The translations under genes and the position numbers were made by a program. From Notamacropus eugenii (taxonomy: Eukaryota; Chordata; Mammalia; Diprotodontia; Macropodidae), in assembly GCF_028372415.1 (NCBI RefSeq), contig NC_092875.1:436115377-436179376 (forward strand): 64,000 nucleotides of DNA. The letters run 5' to 3'. Positions within the stretch are counted from its first letter, which is position 1. Each line of letters opens with the position of its first letter. The notes under the pieces were generated by a model. The model had not been told where the DNA came from. It was given only the letters and a program-made list of their open reading frames with translations, and made no database searches. Below, one piece after another: positions 34,296-46,795 of the stretch.

Positions 34296-34455
34296 GTGAT
34301 TGGAGGGCAGTCATTTAACCTTGTCTGCCTCAGTTTCCTCTTCTCTAAAATGAACTAAAAAAGGATATGGCAAATCACTCCAGTATCTTTGCTAAGAAAA
34401 CTCCAAATGCGGTCACGAAGAGTTGGACCTGACTGAAACGTCTGAATAACAAATA
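34296..34455 (+). mobile_element. SINE 3' half, tail type A
   Basis: It has CTGCCTCAGTTTCCTCTTC, TATCTTTGCTAAGAAAACTC and GGTCACGAAGAGTTGGACCT. The head and core are missing, giving a chimeric junction with the minus-strand piece before it. Confidence 0.7.
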
Positions 34456-35039
34456 AGAAGAAATAATTGATCGTCTTTGTGAGAGACACACAGCTAGTTC
34501 TTGGCATAACCAATGTCATGAGACTGCTTTCCCGTTAAAATAAGAAGGAATGATGTAGCTACTAGAGGTGTCCAACAATGCTGGCATAATAGAAAAAGAA
34601 TGGAAGTGAGGACACCTGGGTTCTACTCTTAGCCCATTATTTTGTCCTCCGCGCTATTAAGTAATGCAGGAGGAAATCTATTCCCAGAAGTAACTAATGT
34701 GAGATAAGACTCAGAAGCCAGAAGGATATGGCATGTTTGTAGGTCAGTGAGGAACATGGACCTGACTAAAATAGCCTTTTAAAAAGTAAATATCCTACAT
34801 AAAGTTTCATATGTATATGTTTATTTATATATTTTTCAACAAGTAGTTGTAACTTACCCTTTACGTAGTACTCAGATTTCTCTGAAGTTGTGGGTAAAAT
34901 GAGTCTTGGTAAAAAACCTAATGGAACTTGCTAAGTTTAGATACTTCATAACAAATGTCTCCAACATGAGACCACCTCTAAAGTCACAAAGAGTCTAATG
35001 CACTCACCATGCAATCTTGTGCACAAAAGCGGTTTGTGT

Positions 35040-35170
35040 ATGTGTCATATCGTTCTGCTAGACTGTAATTCTCATGAGGATAATTTACATCTAAACTTTT
35101 GTATCTTAACAGTAACAAGTAGAATGTTCTACACACAAGTGCTTAATAAATGCTCGTTGAATGAATGGAT
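35040..35170 (+). mobile_element. L2 LINE 3' end
   Basis: CTAGACTGTAATTCTCATGA, then GTGCTTAATAAATGCTCGTT and GAATGAATGG, the L2 terminus. Confidence 0.65.
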
Positions 35171-35570
35171 ATGAACAATAATCACTTAGTTTATTAGTTA
35201 AATCCATTTTGATTTTCAGATGTTGGATTTTCTTAAATTACAGATAGGCATGTATTGAGAGAACACTGGTTCTATTGACCAGGAAAATCAGGAACAATTG
35301 ATTTACCTAGTTATTTCTTTCAAATATCTGGAATGACTTGAGCACTATAATATTAAAAGAGCACTGTAAGAACTAGAATATATTTTAAATATTTTCAAGA
35401 TTTATAATACTCTTTTCTTGAGACAGATTAATAGGGGTAAAAACTCTGGTTTTAATAGTTAAGCCCATCCCAGATCTTAGGAACACGACTGAAAGGGCTA
35501 AATCTATTCTCTATTTTCAATAAAATATGATAAATCTTTGATAATCCAAGAATGTTGAATTTTTGTCTTT

Positions 35571-35579
35571 AAAGAACTT
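35571..35579 (+). repeat. Left target-site duplication of GDI1 retrocopy
   Basis: AAAGAACTT is repeated at 38184-38192. The site reads TT/AAAG, close to the L1 endonuclease preference TT/AAAA. Confidence 0.75.
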
Positions 35580-36462
35580 ACCTGAGCAGCAGCAGCAACA
35601 GCAGTGGTGTCAGTGAAGCTGGAAAGCGGAGACCATCAGAGACCATCTAGCAGAGCCATGGACGAGGAGCACGACGTGATCGTGCTGGGCATGGGCCTCA
35701 TGGAATGTACTCTCTCTGGCATCATGTCTGTGAACGGGAAGAAAGTGTTGCACATGGATCGCAATCCTTACTATGGGGGTGAAAACTCCTCTATCACACC
35801 CCTGGAAGAGCTGTTCAAACGGTTTGACCTGTCTGAAGGGCCTCCTGAAAGCTTGGGCAGGGGTGGAGACCAGAATGTTGACTTGATCCCCAAATTCCTC
35901 ATGGCCAATGGCCAGTTGGTGAAGATGTTGCTGTACACCTAAGTGACTCGTTACCTAGACTTCAAAGTGGTGGAAGGCAGCTTTGTCTACAACGGGGGCA
36001 AGATCTACAAGGTGCTATCTACTGAGACTGAGGCCTTGGACTCCAACCTGATGGGCATGTTCAAGAAACGCCGATTTAGAAAGTTTCTGGTATTTGTGGC
36101 AAACTTCAATGAGAATAACCCCAAGAGCTTTGAGGGTGTTGATCCTCAGACCACAACCATGCGAGATGCGTATAAAATGTTTGACTTGGGCCAAGATGTT
36201 ATTGACTTCACTCAGCATGCTCTGGCACTCTACCAAACTGATGACTACTTGGACCAGCCCTGTCTCAAGACCATTAACCGCATCAAACTGTATAGCGAGT
36301 CTCTGGCCCCGTATGGGAAGAGCCCATACCTGTACCCTCTCTATGGCCTCGGCAAGCTCCCCCAGGGATTTGCAAGATTGAGTGCCATCTATGGTGGGAT
36401 ATACATGCTGAACAAACCTGTGGATGATAACATCATGGAGAATGGAAAGGTAGTAGGGGTGA

Positions 36463-36672
<210 letters not shown>

Positions 36673-37456
36673 TAGGCCCATAATGTGGCTGCCCAGGGAA
36701 AGTACATTGCTATTGTCAGCACCACGGTGGAGACAGCAGAACCTGAGAAGAAGATTGAGCCAGCGCTGGAGCTCTTGGAGCCCATTGACCAAAAGTTTGT
36801 GGCCATCAGTGACTTGTATGAACCAACCGACAATGGACTGGAAAGCCAGGTCTTCTGCTCCTGTTCTTATAATGCCACCACTCACTTTGAGACAACCTGC
36901 AACGACATCAAAGATATTTATAAGCGCATGGCTGGGACAGACTTGGACTTTGAAAACATGAAGCACAAACAGAATGATGTCTGGAGAGGATGAGCAGTGA
37001 TGGCAGGAAGTAATCCCCTTCCCGTTAGGCCCTCACCACCTTCTCCTGCCTCCCTCAGCACCAAGTTTTCTTCCCTCCCTGCCTATTTTTTTCTACTTTC
37101 AGGCTCAAGGGGAAGGTTTGGATGGGGTACCTAAGTGAGTAATGTGCCCCTGCCTGCCCTGTTATTTCCTCCTCTGCACCTTCCCGGTAGGATCCCTTCT
37201 AATTCATTGCATTTGGTGACCAAACCCTATCCTAGCAGTGAAAGATTGGCGGTTGGGGTACCTTTCTTCTCCCTACCCCCTACTCTAGGGAGTCTAGACT
37301 TGAGGGAGGGTGGGAATTCTCTCCCATTTTCTCCAATATTTGTTGCTTCCTTCCCTCCGCCCCCCCAGCACATCCAACATTGTCATCTCTGTGCTCTGCT
37401 CATTCTTCCAGTCCTTTTTTCCCCTTAACCAAACTCCTTGCCTCTATGGTGCTTTT

Positions 37457-37473
37457 GGGGGGGGGGGGGGGGG
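37457..37473. repeat. G homopolymer in the retrocopy 3' UTR
   Basis: Seventeen consecutive G. It generates a glycine-rich open frame of no significance. Confidence 0.9.
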
Positions 37474-38163
37474 TGCGGCTAGCAAATGGAAGATGGAAGC
37501 CGACTTTTCCCTCCTGTGTCTCAGGTGTCCACTGCCCTGTCTTTTGCTTTCAGTCCTCCCATGAACATGCATATACTCGCTGCCTCTAACAGCCTAATCA
37601 CTTATCCTTTGTCTTGACTCTGCTGGGCAAGAATTCGAGGGGGGTGGGGAGGTTGGGGGGGTTACGGGACACAAAGCTGCTGCTGCTGCTGCCTTTAGTT
37701 TTATTTTCCAGCCTTTTCCCCCTTAATTTACTTTAACTTATTAATATATCTTTCTGTAGTGATGCCCCACCCCTCTCAGTTCCCTAGGGTGCCGGAGAAG
37801 GAAGCAGAAAACGAATCTGATGCCCCCCATCCCTGCCCCGGCCTGTCGATGCTGTATTAACTTTGACCTTATTTGTGGGAGAGGGAGCCCCTTTCCTAGT
37901 CCCTTTCCTTAGCATGCGACAGGGGAGCAGACAGACAGACAGACAGGACTAAGGAGAAATTTTACTAAGAGAAAGTTTACAAAAGGAGGTGGGGAAAGGG
38001 ACCAACCCCCTGCCATGGCCTGCCCTCCCCGCTAGCCCTCCCCTCATCCCCCCACAGAAAGTGAGGGGCAGGTCCACATGTCGACAAGTAACCGTGTGTG
38101 ACTCCTGCTTACTGTATGTTGGACAGGAGAAACAAGTCCCCAACAAAGCCTGTTGAAAAGTGC

Positions 38164-38186
38164 AAAAAAAAAAAAAAAAAAAAAAA
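38164..38186 (+). other. Poly(A) tail of the GDI1 retrocopy
   Basis: Twenty-three A begin 17 bases after the AACAAA hexamer. The last three bases overlap the duplicated target site. Confidence 0.9.
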
Positions 38187-38192
38187 GAACTT
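38184..38192 (+). repeat. Right target-site duplication of GDI1 retrocopy
   Basis: Exact second copy of AAAGAACTT, its A's merging with the poly(A) tail. Confidence 0.75.
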
Positions 38193-38264
38193 CCCTTCTT
38201 TGGACCTCAGTGACCTGTCGTGTAAGAAGCAAGACTGTGGGCCTGGTCAGTTGCAAGGTTAGGA

Positions 38265-38516
38265 AGGTGGCATGGTGTACAGGACATTCAAGCTGGAGTC
38301 TGATCGCCTGGTAAAGCATTATTCACTATTCAAATCCTAGTTGCACCATTTATTATCTGTGTGTCCTTAGGCAAGTGCCTTTACCTCTCAGGGCCTCAGT
38401 TATGCATCAGAAAAAGGAAAAAATTCAAGTAAATGGCCTCTAATATTCCTATTAGCGCGAAGACAATGACCTTTTGAACTTTGTGCTTGAAGGTTTTAAA
38501 GATCTAAGATTTTATG
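38265..38516 (+). mobile_element. SINE, type C, diverged
   Basis: It has AGGTGGCATGGTGTACAGGA, CTGTGTGTCCTTAGGCAAGT and GGGCCTCAGTTATGCATC. It ends TGGCCTCTAATATTCC...GATCTAAGATTTTATGA. Confidence 0.6.
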
Positions 38517-38839
38517 AGTGCCCAATGCTAAAGACAGGAATTTTACAAAATGTCCACTAGGTGGCAATATACCGTCATATTTACAGTTACATGGCATTTC
38601 TCTCCATATTCATAATGGCATTGTATTGAACCAAATGTCAGCCATTCTGATATCAAAGCATGCAGGAAAGCTTCAGATTCCCTGCTTTTTGAGAGCATTT
38701 GGATGACATGACACTCGATATTTGCTTTAAGTGAGAACAATTTTAAAAATAGATTGGTTCCATTTCAGTCTGCCTTTAACATTTTTAATCATCACGTTTG
38801 GCCTCATAATCAATCAAGCTACATCTCCGCACGACAGGT

Positions 38840-39085
38840 TATATTTGAATAGTGCTTTCAAGTTTACACAGCCATTTTCATCACCTTACTTGAGATCCAC
38901 AACAGTCTTGTGAGGCAAGTACCACAGGTATTATCATTATCATTATTTTTGTTCTACATTCCAGATAAGGAGACAGGCTCAGAGAAATTAAGTAACTTGC
39001 CATTGAGTACTCAACCAGAAAATATCAGAGGTAGGACTTGAATTCAGGTCCAATCCAGCTCTCTACCTAGTGGTTCTTCAAGGGG
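38840..39085 (-). mobile_element. CORE-SINE, MIR-like, type B
   Basis: On plus it reads AATAGTGCTTTCAAGTTTAC, TTGAGATCCACAACAGTC, ATAAGGAGACAGGCTCAGAG and GACTTGAATTCAGGTCC. Confidence 0.7.
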
Positions 39086-39157
39086 AAATGCTCTCAGTGT
39101 ACAGCACCGTTGAAGATTTCTGTTGGAGATTATTTATTTGGTTTGTGGAAAGTTGTA

Positions 39158-39412
39158 GGGGCAACTGGGTTGTCCAGTGGATAGAGTACTGGTACTGGAG
39201 TCAGGAGGACCTGAGTTCAAATCCACCCTCAGACACTTACTAACTATGTGACCCTGGGCAAGGCGTTTAACCTTATTTACCAGTTTCCTCTTCTGTAAAA
39301 TGAGCTGCAGGAGATGGCCAACCACTTTAGTAACTTTGAAAGAAAATCCCAAATGGGCTTACCAAGAATCAGACATGACTGAAACGACTGAACAAAAACA
39401 ACAAAAGTTATA
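39158..39412 (+). mobile_element. SINE, tail type A, full length
   Basis: It opens GGGGCAACTGGGTTGTCCAG and has ATGTGACCCTGGGCAAGGCG. It ends AGAATCAGACATGACTGAAA, ACAAAAACAACAA. Confidence 0.85.
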
Positions 39413-39524
39413 TTTTGTCAAAAATTTCCAAAGGAACTGCAGCAGAGTGGAGATGTGGTTACCACAGAGATAGAAAGGTGTTTAGGAGTCATTTAGAGCA
39501 AGCTATAAATGAATAATCAATCAA

Positions 39525-39640
39525 CTAGCCTTTATTAAGCTTTTACTATATGTCAGGCACTGTGCTAAACACTAGGGATACAAAGAAAAGCAAAAATTGT
39601 TTCTCCCTGCCATCAAGGAGCCTTGTCTAAACCCTACTAT
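39525..39640 (-). mobile_element. L2 LINE 3' end
   Basis: Reverse-strand L2 terminus: TATATGTCAGGCACTGTGCT, AACACTAGGGATACAAAG, CCCTGCCATCAAGGAGCC. Confidence 0.6.
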
Positions 39641-40950
39641 GCATAATTGTAATTAATAAATATTTCATGAGTGACAGAGAATATACTAGCACCATCCAGT
39701 GGCATTGTACCAAGCATTTGAATGTCCAGGGGGAAGAAAATTTTCCTTTCCTCATTTAATTTTACATTTGAATATAATCAAACATATTGATTCAGACACA
39801 CACAAAAGTTCATTGGACTAGGTAATCAAATAGACACAAATAACAATATATCACCTAAAGTTTTTATATTTTAAAATAAATTTTAAGATAACTGAATCAC
39901 CTCTTTTTCTGCATTGTCCTTCCTCTCTTGGTTTCTGTTACATGAGACTCTCTGATATTCCAAACTGGATATACCAGTGATTTCCTAAATTCAACACATT
40001 GGAAAAAAACTTATCTTTCCCCTCAAATTCATCCCTCTTTCAAACTTTCCTATTTATATCCATAAGGCATTACTTCTTCTGCATACAGACACTTTTTTTT
40101 CTGAAAGAGACCCCCGCAAAAAGAGAGAGTTGGAAAGACCTGAGAGAAAAAACTCTCCCTTGTATAAATGCATTGTGAGGACCTGAGTGAGGACAGAGTA
40201 CTGATGGAAGTAAAGATGGCTGCTGGGCATTGTGATTGATCAACTCATTTGCATCAGATTGTTATCTTCCTGAGTAGACAAACTAAAAATCACCTGACTC
40301 CTGGGGGCCTGTGGGACAAGTACATACCTGACAGAGGTGGATTCAGAGATGAGTCACTCAGCCCAGGATTCACTGCTCTAAGGCAAGAAAAGGACCCAGA
40401 AGCTGAATATGTAAAAAGATGGGAAAAGCTGTGACTCTTTTCAGAGAGAAATTGGTAAAGATTGATATAAGCCAGCAGAAGAAAGCACAAGATAAGCCCA
40501 ATAATGTTTGTGCTGAGTGAGCTGAGGGGACTAATCTACTGCGCCCTGTAGTGGAACTTGCTCTTGGAGAAGATGGCTGCGGATGCTGGAAGCTGATTGG
40601 ACAAGGCACAATCCTGCTAGACAGCTTTGTCAATATTGTTCTTGTCTACAGCAATCTTCTGCCTCAAAAAGAGGAAGCATCTCAGACCTTTGCCTGCATT
40701 ATCATTTCATTCTCTCTGGTTTGAGGGGAATAAATGGGGATAGTCAGGTTTTTCATCAAAACTTTACACAGAGCTTTTCTTCTTAAACTTAAATTTTTGC
40801 AGAGAGCTGATTGGTTGGAACAGGATCCTCCTGGGGAAAAGATAAATTGCCTCATTTGTTTCTAGTTTCAGTTTCAGGGAAAGGAAACATTCTTATAACC
40901 TATGGAGACTTATTAAAGATGAGAGAAATTCCTCTGCCAAAAGGGCCTAG
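39641..40950. other. Unclassified DNA, possible old LTR-like segment
   Basis: 40140-40800 repeats an AAGATGGCTGC motif at 40213 and 40570 and carries a GGAATAAATGGGG stretch near its end, which recalls an LTR polyadenylation region. I could not define TG...CA ends with flanking duplications, so no element is called. No gene seen. Confidence 0.25.
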
Positions 40951-40954
40951 CTGA

Positions 40955-41091
40955 CAGGGGTGGCCTCAAGGCCACATGTGGCCCTTTATGTCCACAAGTG
41001 CAACCCTTTGTATGAATCCAAATCAAAGGGCTGTACTTGAAGCCTCAAAGGACCACATATGGCCCTCAAAGCCATAGGTTCTCCATCCCTG
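40955..41091. mobile_element. Small hAT-like hairpin element, copy 1
   Basis: It starts CAGGGGTGG and ends CCATCCCTG, with GGCCACATGTGGCCC near the left and CCACATATGGCCCTCAAAGCC near the right, so the element is largely one imperfect inverted repeat. GCCTAGC flanks it at 40945-40951 and 41092-41098, compatible with a target duplication. Non-coding. A related copy lies at 47627-47826. Confidence 0.6.
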
Positions 41092-41617
41092 GCCTAGCAG
41101 GAAAGAGATGGAGAAATTAATGGAGAATCAGTTTTGCCCAGTAACTGAATAACATGGATTACTTAATTTACCCAAAGAGACCAAGAAAGTCAAAGCCTAT
41201 GATCCCAGGTTGTGATTTACCCTGGGCATTTATTATCTCACGGCTGTTTTTTCCTAAGTGTGTACTCACTAATTACCCCAGTACTAACTGAATTTACAAG
41301 AACTGGATGGAGTAAGTAGAATCCCTGTCATCTTGAATGAGTGGCAATTTTTGGAAACAATGTGAATTTGCTCGGTTTTACTTGTTATGGTTTTCATGGG
41401 AGTGGGGAGAAGAAGTAGTGATGGTAAAGTCAAAATTTCCAAAATAAGACAGTGAAACTTTTGTGCACAGTATGGGAAGGACATTCATATTTAGTAACTG
41501 GTGTTTTATATTGGGAGATGTCAACAAGATCCCAAGCTCAAAAGTATATTTCCAAGACCAGCTTGTTGAGGATACCTAAAATTCTACCATTAAAGATGTA
41601 TTTCTTGGTATTAATTT

Positions 41618-41862
41618 GTTTGTTGTTCAGTCAGACTGTCCATGACTCCATTTGAAGTTTTCTTGGCAAAGATACTGCAATGGTTTGCTATTACCTCCTC
41701 CAGCTCATTTTACAAATGAGGAAACTGAAGGGGTAAGTGACTTGCCCAGGGTCACACAGCCAGGAAGTGCTTGAGGCCATATTTGAACTCAGGAAGATGA
41801 GTCTTCCTGACTCCAGGCCTGGTGTTCTATCTAGTGTACTGCCTAAGCTGCCTGCTGGTATT
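41618..41862 (-). mobile_element. SINE, tail type A, full length
   Basis: On plus it has GTTTGTTGTTCAGTCAGACT, GTTTTCTTGGCAAAGATACT, GACTTGCCCAGGGTCACACA and the head TGCCTAAGCTGCCTGC. Confidence 0.85.
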
Positions 41863-41866
41863 AATA

Positions 41867-41930
41867 TAGTGTGGTGGGGTGGGGTGTGGCATGTCATGGC
41901 GTGACATGGCATGGTGTGGCATGGTAAAAT
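41867..41930. repeat. TGGCATGG-type minisatellite
   Basis: GGGGTGGGGTGTGGCATG is followed by four or five degenerate GGCATGG/GTGACATGG units. Confidence 0.7.
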
Positions 41931-42149
41931 GCAGATATCCTTCCAGCAGCATATTGAACATAATAAAATGTAGCACATGAAGTTGTAACAATCATTAATT
42001 AATTCTTATTAGATCCTCTCCAAGATAGGAAACCTAAAAGTAGGTTCTAAAAAAAGTCAACGTAGGAAAAAGACTGAAGACTCTGGGTCCCTGGGAAGGA
42101 AAGGAAAGTGATACCATAAGAAGAGAAAGTATTGTGAAGGCGGAGATGG

Positions 42150-43800
42150 TAGTAGACGAAAGACAAACTCCAAATTTCAGTAGATTGCCTCTCTATCGTC
42201 CCTACTCTCTCACAAATTTTCAACAGCTCCCCTATTTACTGGATGCCTCCCTACTGCCTACAAACATGCTCATGTCTCCTCCATCCTCAAAAAACCCTCC
42301 TTTGGTATGCCTCCTCCTGCCAACTATTGTCCTACATCTCTCCTGCCTTTTTTTTGGCTAAACTCTTTGAGAAGTCTTCCTATAAAAGATGCCTCTACTT
42401 CCTTTTCTGTCACTCTCTACTTAACTCTTTGTAATTTGGCTTCCAACTTCATCTTTCAACCAAAATCATTCTCTTCAAAGTTACTAATGACTTCTTAATT
42501 GCCAAATCCAATGACCTTTTCTCAGTCTTGTCCTTCTTGACCTCCGTGCAGCCTTTCACTCCTCTTTCCCATAATTCTTCTTCTCAATTCTCTTTCTCTC
42601 TTCTCTTTAGGTTTTTATGGCACTGCTCTCTCCTTGTTCTGCTCTTTCCCAGTCTTTTTTGCTGGATCTTTATGTGTATTATACCTGCTAATTATGGGTT
42701 TCCCAAGACTCTATCCTGGGTTCTCTTCATTTCTCCCTGAAAACTATTTCATCTGGTAATCTCATCAACCCCCATGATTTCAATGATCATCTGTATTCAG
42801 ATGACTCTCATATATATTTGTCTAGCATGAATCTCTCTCCCAACCTCCAGACTCACATCTTCAGCTCCCTCTAATATAACTCAAACTGGATGTCCTGTAG
42901 GCAGCTTAAATTCAACATGTCCAAAACTGAATTCATTATAATTCACTCCCAAGGCTTCTCATCTTCCTAACTTCCCTATTACTATCAAGGATATCACCAT
43001 CTTCCCAGGCACTCAGGCTAGATTAAATCCTCCACTGCTCACTCACCTCTCCCCCACCCCATATCTGATCACTCCTGTTATTTCTACCCTCACTACATCT
43101 CTCCTATGTCTCCTTCTCTCCTTGCCACTACCTTGGTGCAAGCCTTTATGAACTCACGTGTGAACTATTTTAAGAGGTTGTTCTCCTTACTACAGTCATT
43201 CCACAACCCAATATATCCTCTACTGAGTTGTCAAATTGATCTTCCTAAAATGAAGGTCTGACCATATCATTCCCCTTATTCATTAAATTCTAGGGGCCCC
43301 TGTTACATCAAGGATCAAATCTAAAGTCATCTGGCTTTTAAAGACTACATAACCTGATCTCTTCCTACCTTTCCAGTTTTCTTATGCCCTATTTTCCCCT
43401 AGATACTCTGCAATCTAGCGAGGATGTTGTCCTTGCTGTATCTTATACATGACAGTCCATTCCCCTACTCTGAGTGTTTTCAGTGGCTGTCCCCCATGCA
43501 GTGAATACTCTTCCTCTTTAGCTGTGCCCGCTAACTTCCTTAGCTTCTTTCAAGACTAATCTAAATTCTTACCTCCCAGCCCTCGTTAATCTGAGTGCCT
43601 TCTCTCTAAGACCATTCCCAACTTATCCTGTATATACCTTATTTGTACCTAGTTGTTTTCTCATGTTGTCACCCTCATTAGACTGAGCTACTTGAGAGCA
43701 GAAACTTTTTTTTTTTGCATTTCTTTGTATCTTAGCACTTAGTACAGTGTCTGGCATGTAATAGATGCTATAAAAATGCCAGTAGACTTGACTTATTGTT
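42150..43800 (+). mobile_element. L2 LINE, 3' 1.65 kb
   Basis: This is the longest L2 in the window. Sense-strand landmarks: GCCAAATCCAATGACC, TATTCAGATGACTCTCATAT, CTCAACATGTCC-like ATTCAACATGTCCAAAACTG, CTTCCTAACTTCCCTATTAC, ACCTTGGTGCAAGCCTTTAT, TCTTCCTAAAATGAAGGTCT, CCCATGCAGTGAATACTC and the 3' terminus TTAGCACTTAGTACAGTGTC, GTAATAGATGC. The reverse transcriptase frame is broken throughout; the three small open frames at 42134-42740 are fragments. L2 elements are ancient and inactive in mammals. Confidence 0.8.
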
Positions 43801-44670
43801 AACTAAATGATGATATTTAAGATCCAAGCATTCATTATTGTGGGTAGCTGGTAGTACACATAGAAAAAGCAATAGATGGGACTCAAGAGCTAGAATAGTG
43901 AGTTGAAATGTATATTTTCTTTCAACAGAGTTGTTCCTAAGACCCTGAAAGAATTTGAATGTAACTATGTGGTAACGGTCTATCTCTGGGAACTTGGACC
44001 TGCTAGTATGAGAGATAACTGGAGTCAAACCCGGTGACTATGAGGAATCAGGACACACCCTATAAAAAAGTGATAGAAAGAGATGTGATGATATTGTGGT
44101 GGTATTTATACCCCACTTTGCTCATAGCCCCACTGTAATGACACATTTGTCTCATTACATTGACAACAGTCATACTCTTTGTCAAGTCTGTTTAAAAACC
44201 AGATCAACAAAGTAATCAATAAATAAAGGTATTTATTCAGAGTCAAGGAACTGAAATTTGGAACAATACACCAACTGAGTCGGACAGGGAAGTTCAGTCA
44301 GGAGAATTGGGAACAGGGGCAGTAAGAAACTGCTGGTAACCACAGAGATTATCCAGTCTACCTTGGAGGCGGGGATGATTAAAACTTGCTAGTCAGAACA
44401 GGATAGGGGTCCCAGAGTTTCTTAGGGATTGATATCTTACTCTTAGGATAAATGTGAGGGTAGAGCCTGGTGGTGGGGCAGGTTGGCATGGGCAGGTAGC
44501 AGGATGGCAAGAGTGGAGGGAATTATGCTTTGCAGAACCACTTAATTTTCTCCTGGGATTCTTTAGGCAGAGAAAGAGGCTGGCAGGATTGAAGTTCTTC
44601 TAATGACTTCCCTGGCAGCATTGGGGAAGGGGTTGCCAGGTGGCAGAAAGGCCTAGTCTTGGACCAATAA
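43801..44670. other. Unclassified DNA, no gene seen
   Basis: The GAGTCGG...GTTCAGTCAGGAGAATTGG stretch (44270-44330) and TAAATAAAGGTATTTATTC (44218-44236) suggest an old reverse-strand retroelement end. No boundaries can be defined. Confidence 0.3.
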
Positions 44671-44674
44671 GATG

Positions 44675-44830
44675 GTTGAGAGAGCAGTGGACTGGGAGTT
44701 AGAAGAACTGTGTTCTAGTCCTGGGTTTGACACTAACTCTGATCTCTGTTTCTTCCTCTTGTAAAATAAAGGGATTGGGCAAAGGAGTCACTTTCAGATG
44801 AGCCTGAGATTTAAATGTCAAAAAGATTTG
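44675..44830 (+). mobile_element. SINE, type C
   Basis: It has GAGAGCAGTGGACTGGGAGT, GTTCTAGTCCTGGGTTTGAC and AAATAAAGGGATTGGGCAAA. A second partial copy of the same end (CTCAGTTTCTTCCTCTATAA, TAGGACTAGCTGG) lies at 44885-44965. Confidence 0.6.
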
Positions 44831-44965
44831 ACTCCACCTCAGCTCAGCCTTGATTTCAGTAAGCATTAGCCTTCCCTCTGCTCTGGGGACTCAGTTTCTT
44901 CCTCTATAAAATTAAGAAATAGGACTAGCTGGTAGCATGTCCCTCAAGTTCTCACATGATATTTT

Positions 44966-46190
44966 AAGGGTTTGGGGGCCGTTGTCCTCAAACCACCCTT
45001 CAGTCTTCTCCAAATCACCTATGTGTTGCTGTGTGGGTTACAATTCTCCTCTGCAACCCTGGTAACTAACCCCTTGGATACAAAATGAGAGAAAACAATT
45101 TTTCTTGGCACCCAGTTATCAATCATAATTAGTTTAAAAAGGAAGTTATCAAATAATGTGATACTTTGGGGGTAAAAATAAGCAACCTTGTAGTTTTCTG
45201 GGATTTCTCATTTTCTAAGGGGGAAGGGGGGAGGACAGCCTCACTCTCCAAATAAAAGTCCTCTTTCTGCCAATTGCCCAGGGGTGGTTTCTGGTGTTTG
45301 GCCCAGGCGTGGAAATTCTGTTATGGCTCTTCTATAGTCTTTAATTTCACTAATATTTACTCGTAGTCTACTATGTTTAAGATGTTGCTCTAAGCACAAA
45401 GGATACAATGGGGGAAAAAATGAAACAATCTTGCATGTTAAGTACTATCTCTAATAGTACAATCTCTTTGCCTTATATGCAAAACCTCTTTGTCTCCTAC
45501 ATTCCAAGCACTGACCAACAGAGGAATGCAGGTGAAAAGTAACATCCCACACAGAGATAGCTTTAACAAACTGTTGCTACTCACAAGAGGAGAACAGTAG
45601 CTAGCAGCCTCTGTGTGCAATCTACATGCCCCCACAGTGGGCTGCAGGAGGATGTCCATGGTCCAGGGAAAATTCAGAGCCACACAAGTCTTACTATTGT
45701 ATATCATTTGGGACAAAGAGAAAGTATGAGGCCAATGGGAGATTGCCCTCTTATCTCTAGTACAGTGCAGGTGTTTTCTACTGAAGGAATAAGAATGAGA
45801 AGCAAATAAAATAAGAAGAATGAGAAGCAGAGAAAATAGAAATCAGGAGCAGGGACATAACAAAGTTAAACTTAACAATACCATTGCAAGATGCTCAAAG
45901 GGGTTAATGCCCAGTGTCTGGGTTTATTATCCTTGGCATATTGGTGTCCTGGGGGGCTGGGGCCACACTAGTCAAGCCAGCTTCCATCCATTGATAATGA
46001 CATACAGAAAATATGTACCTATTATTTGTGTTAATCTTGTACCTCTCTTGATTATTCACATCTAGCAAAAGTCTAACCTCATAGGTACCCATTCATCTCA
46101 TGGCAAATCCCTGTATTTTATAGTTCTTAGGCAGAGGAACTAGGAAGATCTAATTCTGAGAAGGAATAAACCAGGGGTCGAGTCAGTCTT
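44966..46190. other. Mostly unique DNA, no gene seen
   Basis: There is a small reverse-strand L2 tip at about 45355-45415 and a short imperfect duplication of AAGAATGAGAAGCA at about 45791 and 45818. The 92-codon minus-strand frame (45438-45716) shows no recognised domain. Confidence 0.4.
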
Positions 46191-46191
46191 T

Positions 46192-46196
46192 TCAAT
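46192..46196 (+). repeat. Left 5-bp target duplication of solo LTR 1
   Basis: TCAAT precedes the LTR and recurs at 46791-46795. Confidence 0.75.
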
Positions 46197-46790
46197 TGTA
46201 ACAGCAAGCAAAGTGGGATTTGTTTGCTTGTTTTCTTTTTGGAGCTCTTTCCCAGCTCAGGCTAAATTGTGAGCATCTGAGGGTTCAATTTCCTTTGAGC
46301 CCTGATGGTTTGCAGCTCTGCTGAGTCATGTGGGTTTTGTGCCTACTGACTCTAAGCCAACCAGGAGCCAAGCCTTCATTATATATACTGGGAGGCTGGT
46401 ATTTTACTTTGGAGATTCTTGAGAAGGATCTTGTGATTACCTGGTTGAGACTCTGAGTGGCCATATGTTCAGATTTCCCCCACATTGCTCAGATTGTAAA
46501 GGCTATTTCAATCCAGGGGTGTATATAAAGTGTATATTTGCTTTGATTCAGGCAGTAGAGCCCTGTCTGTTGGCTTTTATTTCTCTGTATTTTCTCTGTT
46601 TGTTGAATAGATAGGAGGCTTGGTAGCTTTGGAAACATAACATAAAAAGGAGTGTCTGGAAGCATTTGGTTGAACTAATTATAGTGATTGCTGACCCCTC
46701 AAAATTGCCTTTCCTTTTATAATTGCAAATCTAAGAACCTGAGATAGCAGCCTGCCCCATCCCGTGTATGTCAGGGTGCTTACCGATACA
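46197..46790 (+). mobile_element. Solo LTR of an endogenous retrovirus, copy 1
   Basis: It begins TGTAACAG and ends ACA, with the exact 5-bp duplication TCAAT on both sides. A TATA-like TATATATACTGGG lies near its middle. The right third (GTGATTGCTGACCCCTCAAA, TTGCCTTTCCTTTTATAA) is shared with the LTR at 51933-52503, so both belong to one family. No internal retroviral region remains, so it is a recombined fossil. The 5-bp duplication fits ERVL-type or some other classes; family assignment is open. Moderate age is inferred from the intact ends and duplication. Confidence 0.75.
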
Positions 46791-46795
46791 TCAAT
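46791..46795 (+). repeat. Right 5-bp target duplication of solo LTR 1
   Basis: TCAAT, identical to 46192-46196. Confidence 0.75.

Noticed and set aside
40140-40945. Possible third LTR
   Set aside because: It has suggestive motifs (AATAAATGGGG, repeated AAGATGGCTGC), but no TG...CA ends with matching flanks could be found.
42134-42740. Three overlapping 63-75-codon frames
   Set aside because: They lie in a decayed L2 LINE and are not independent genes.
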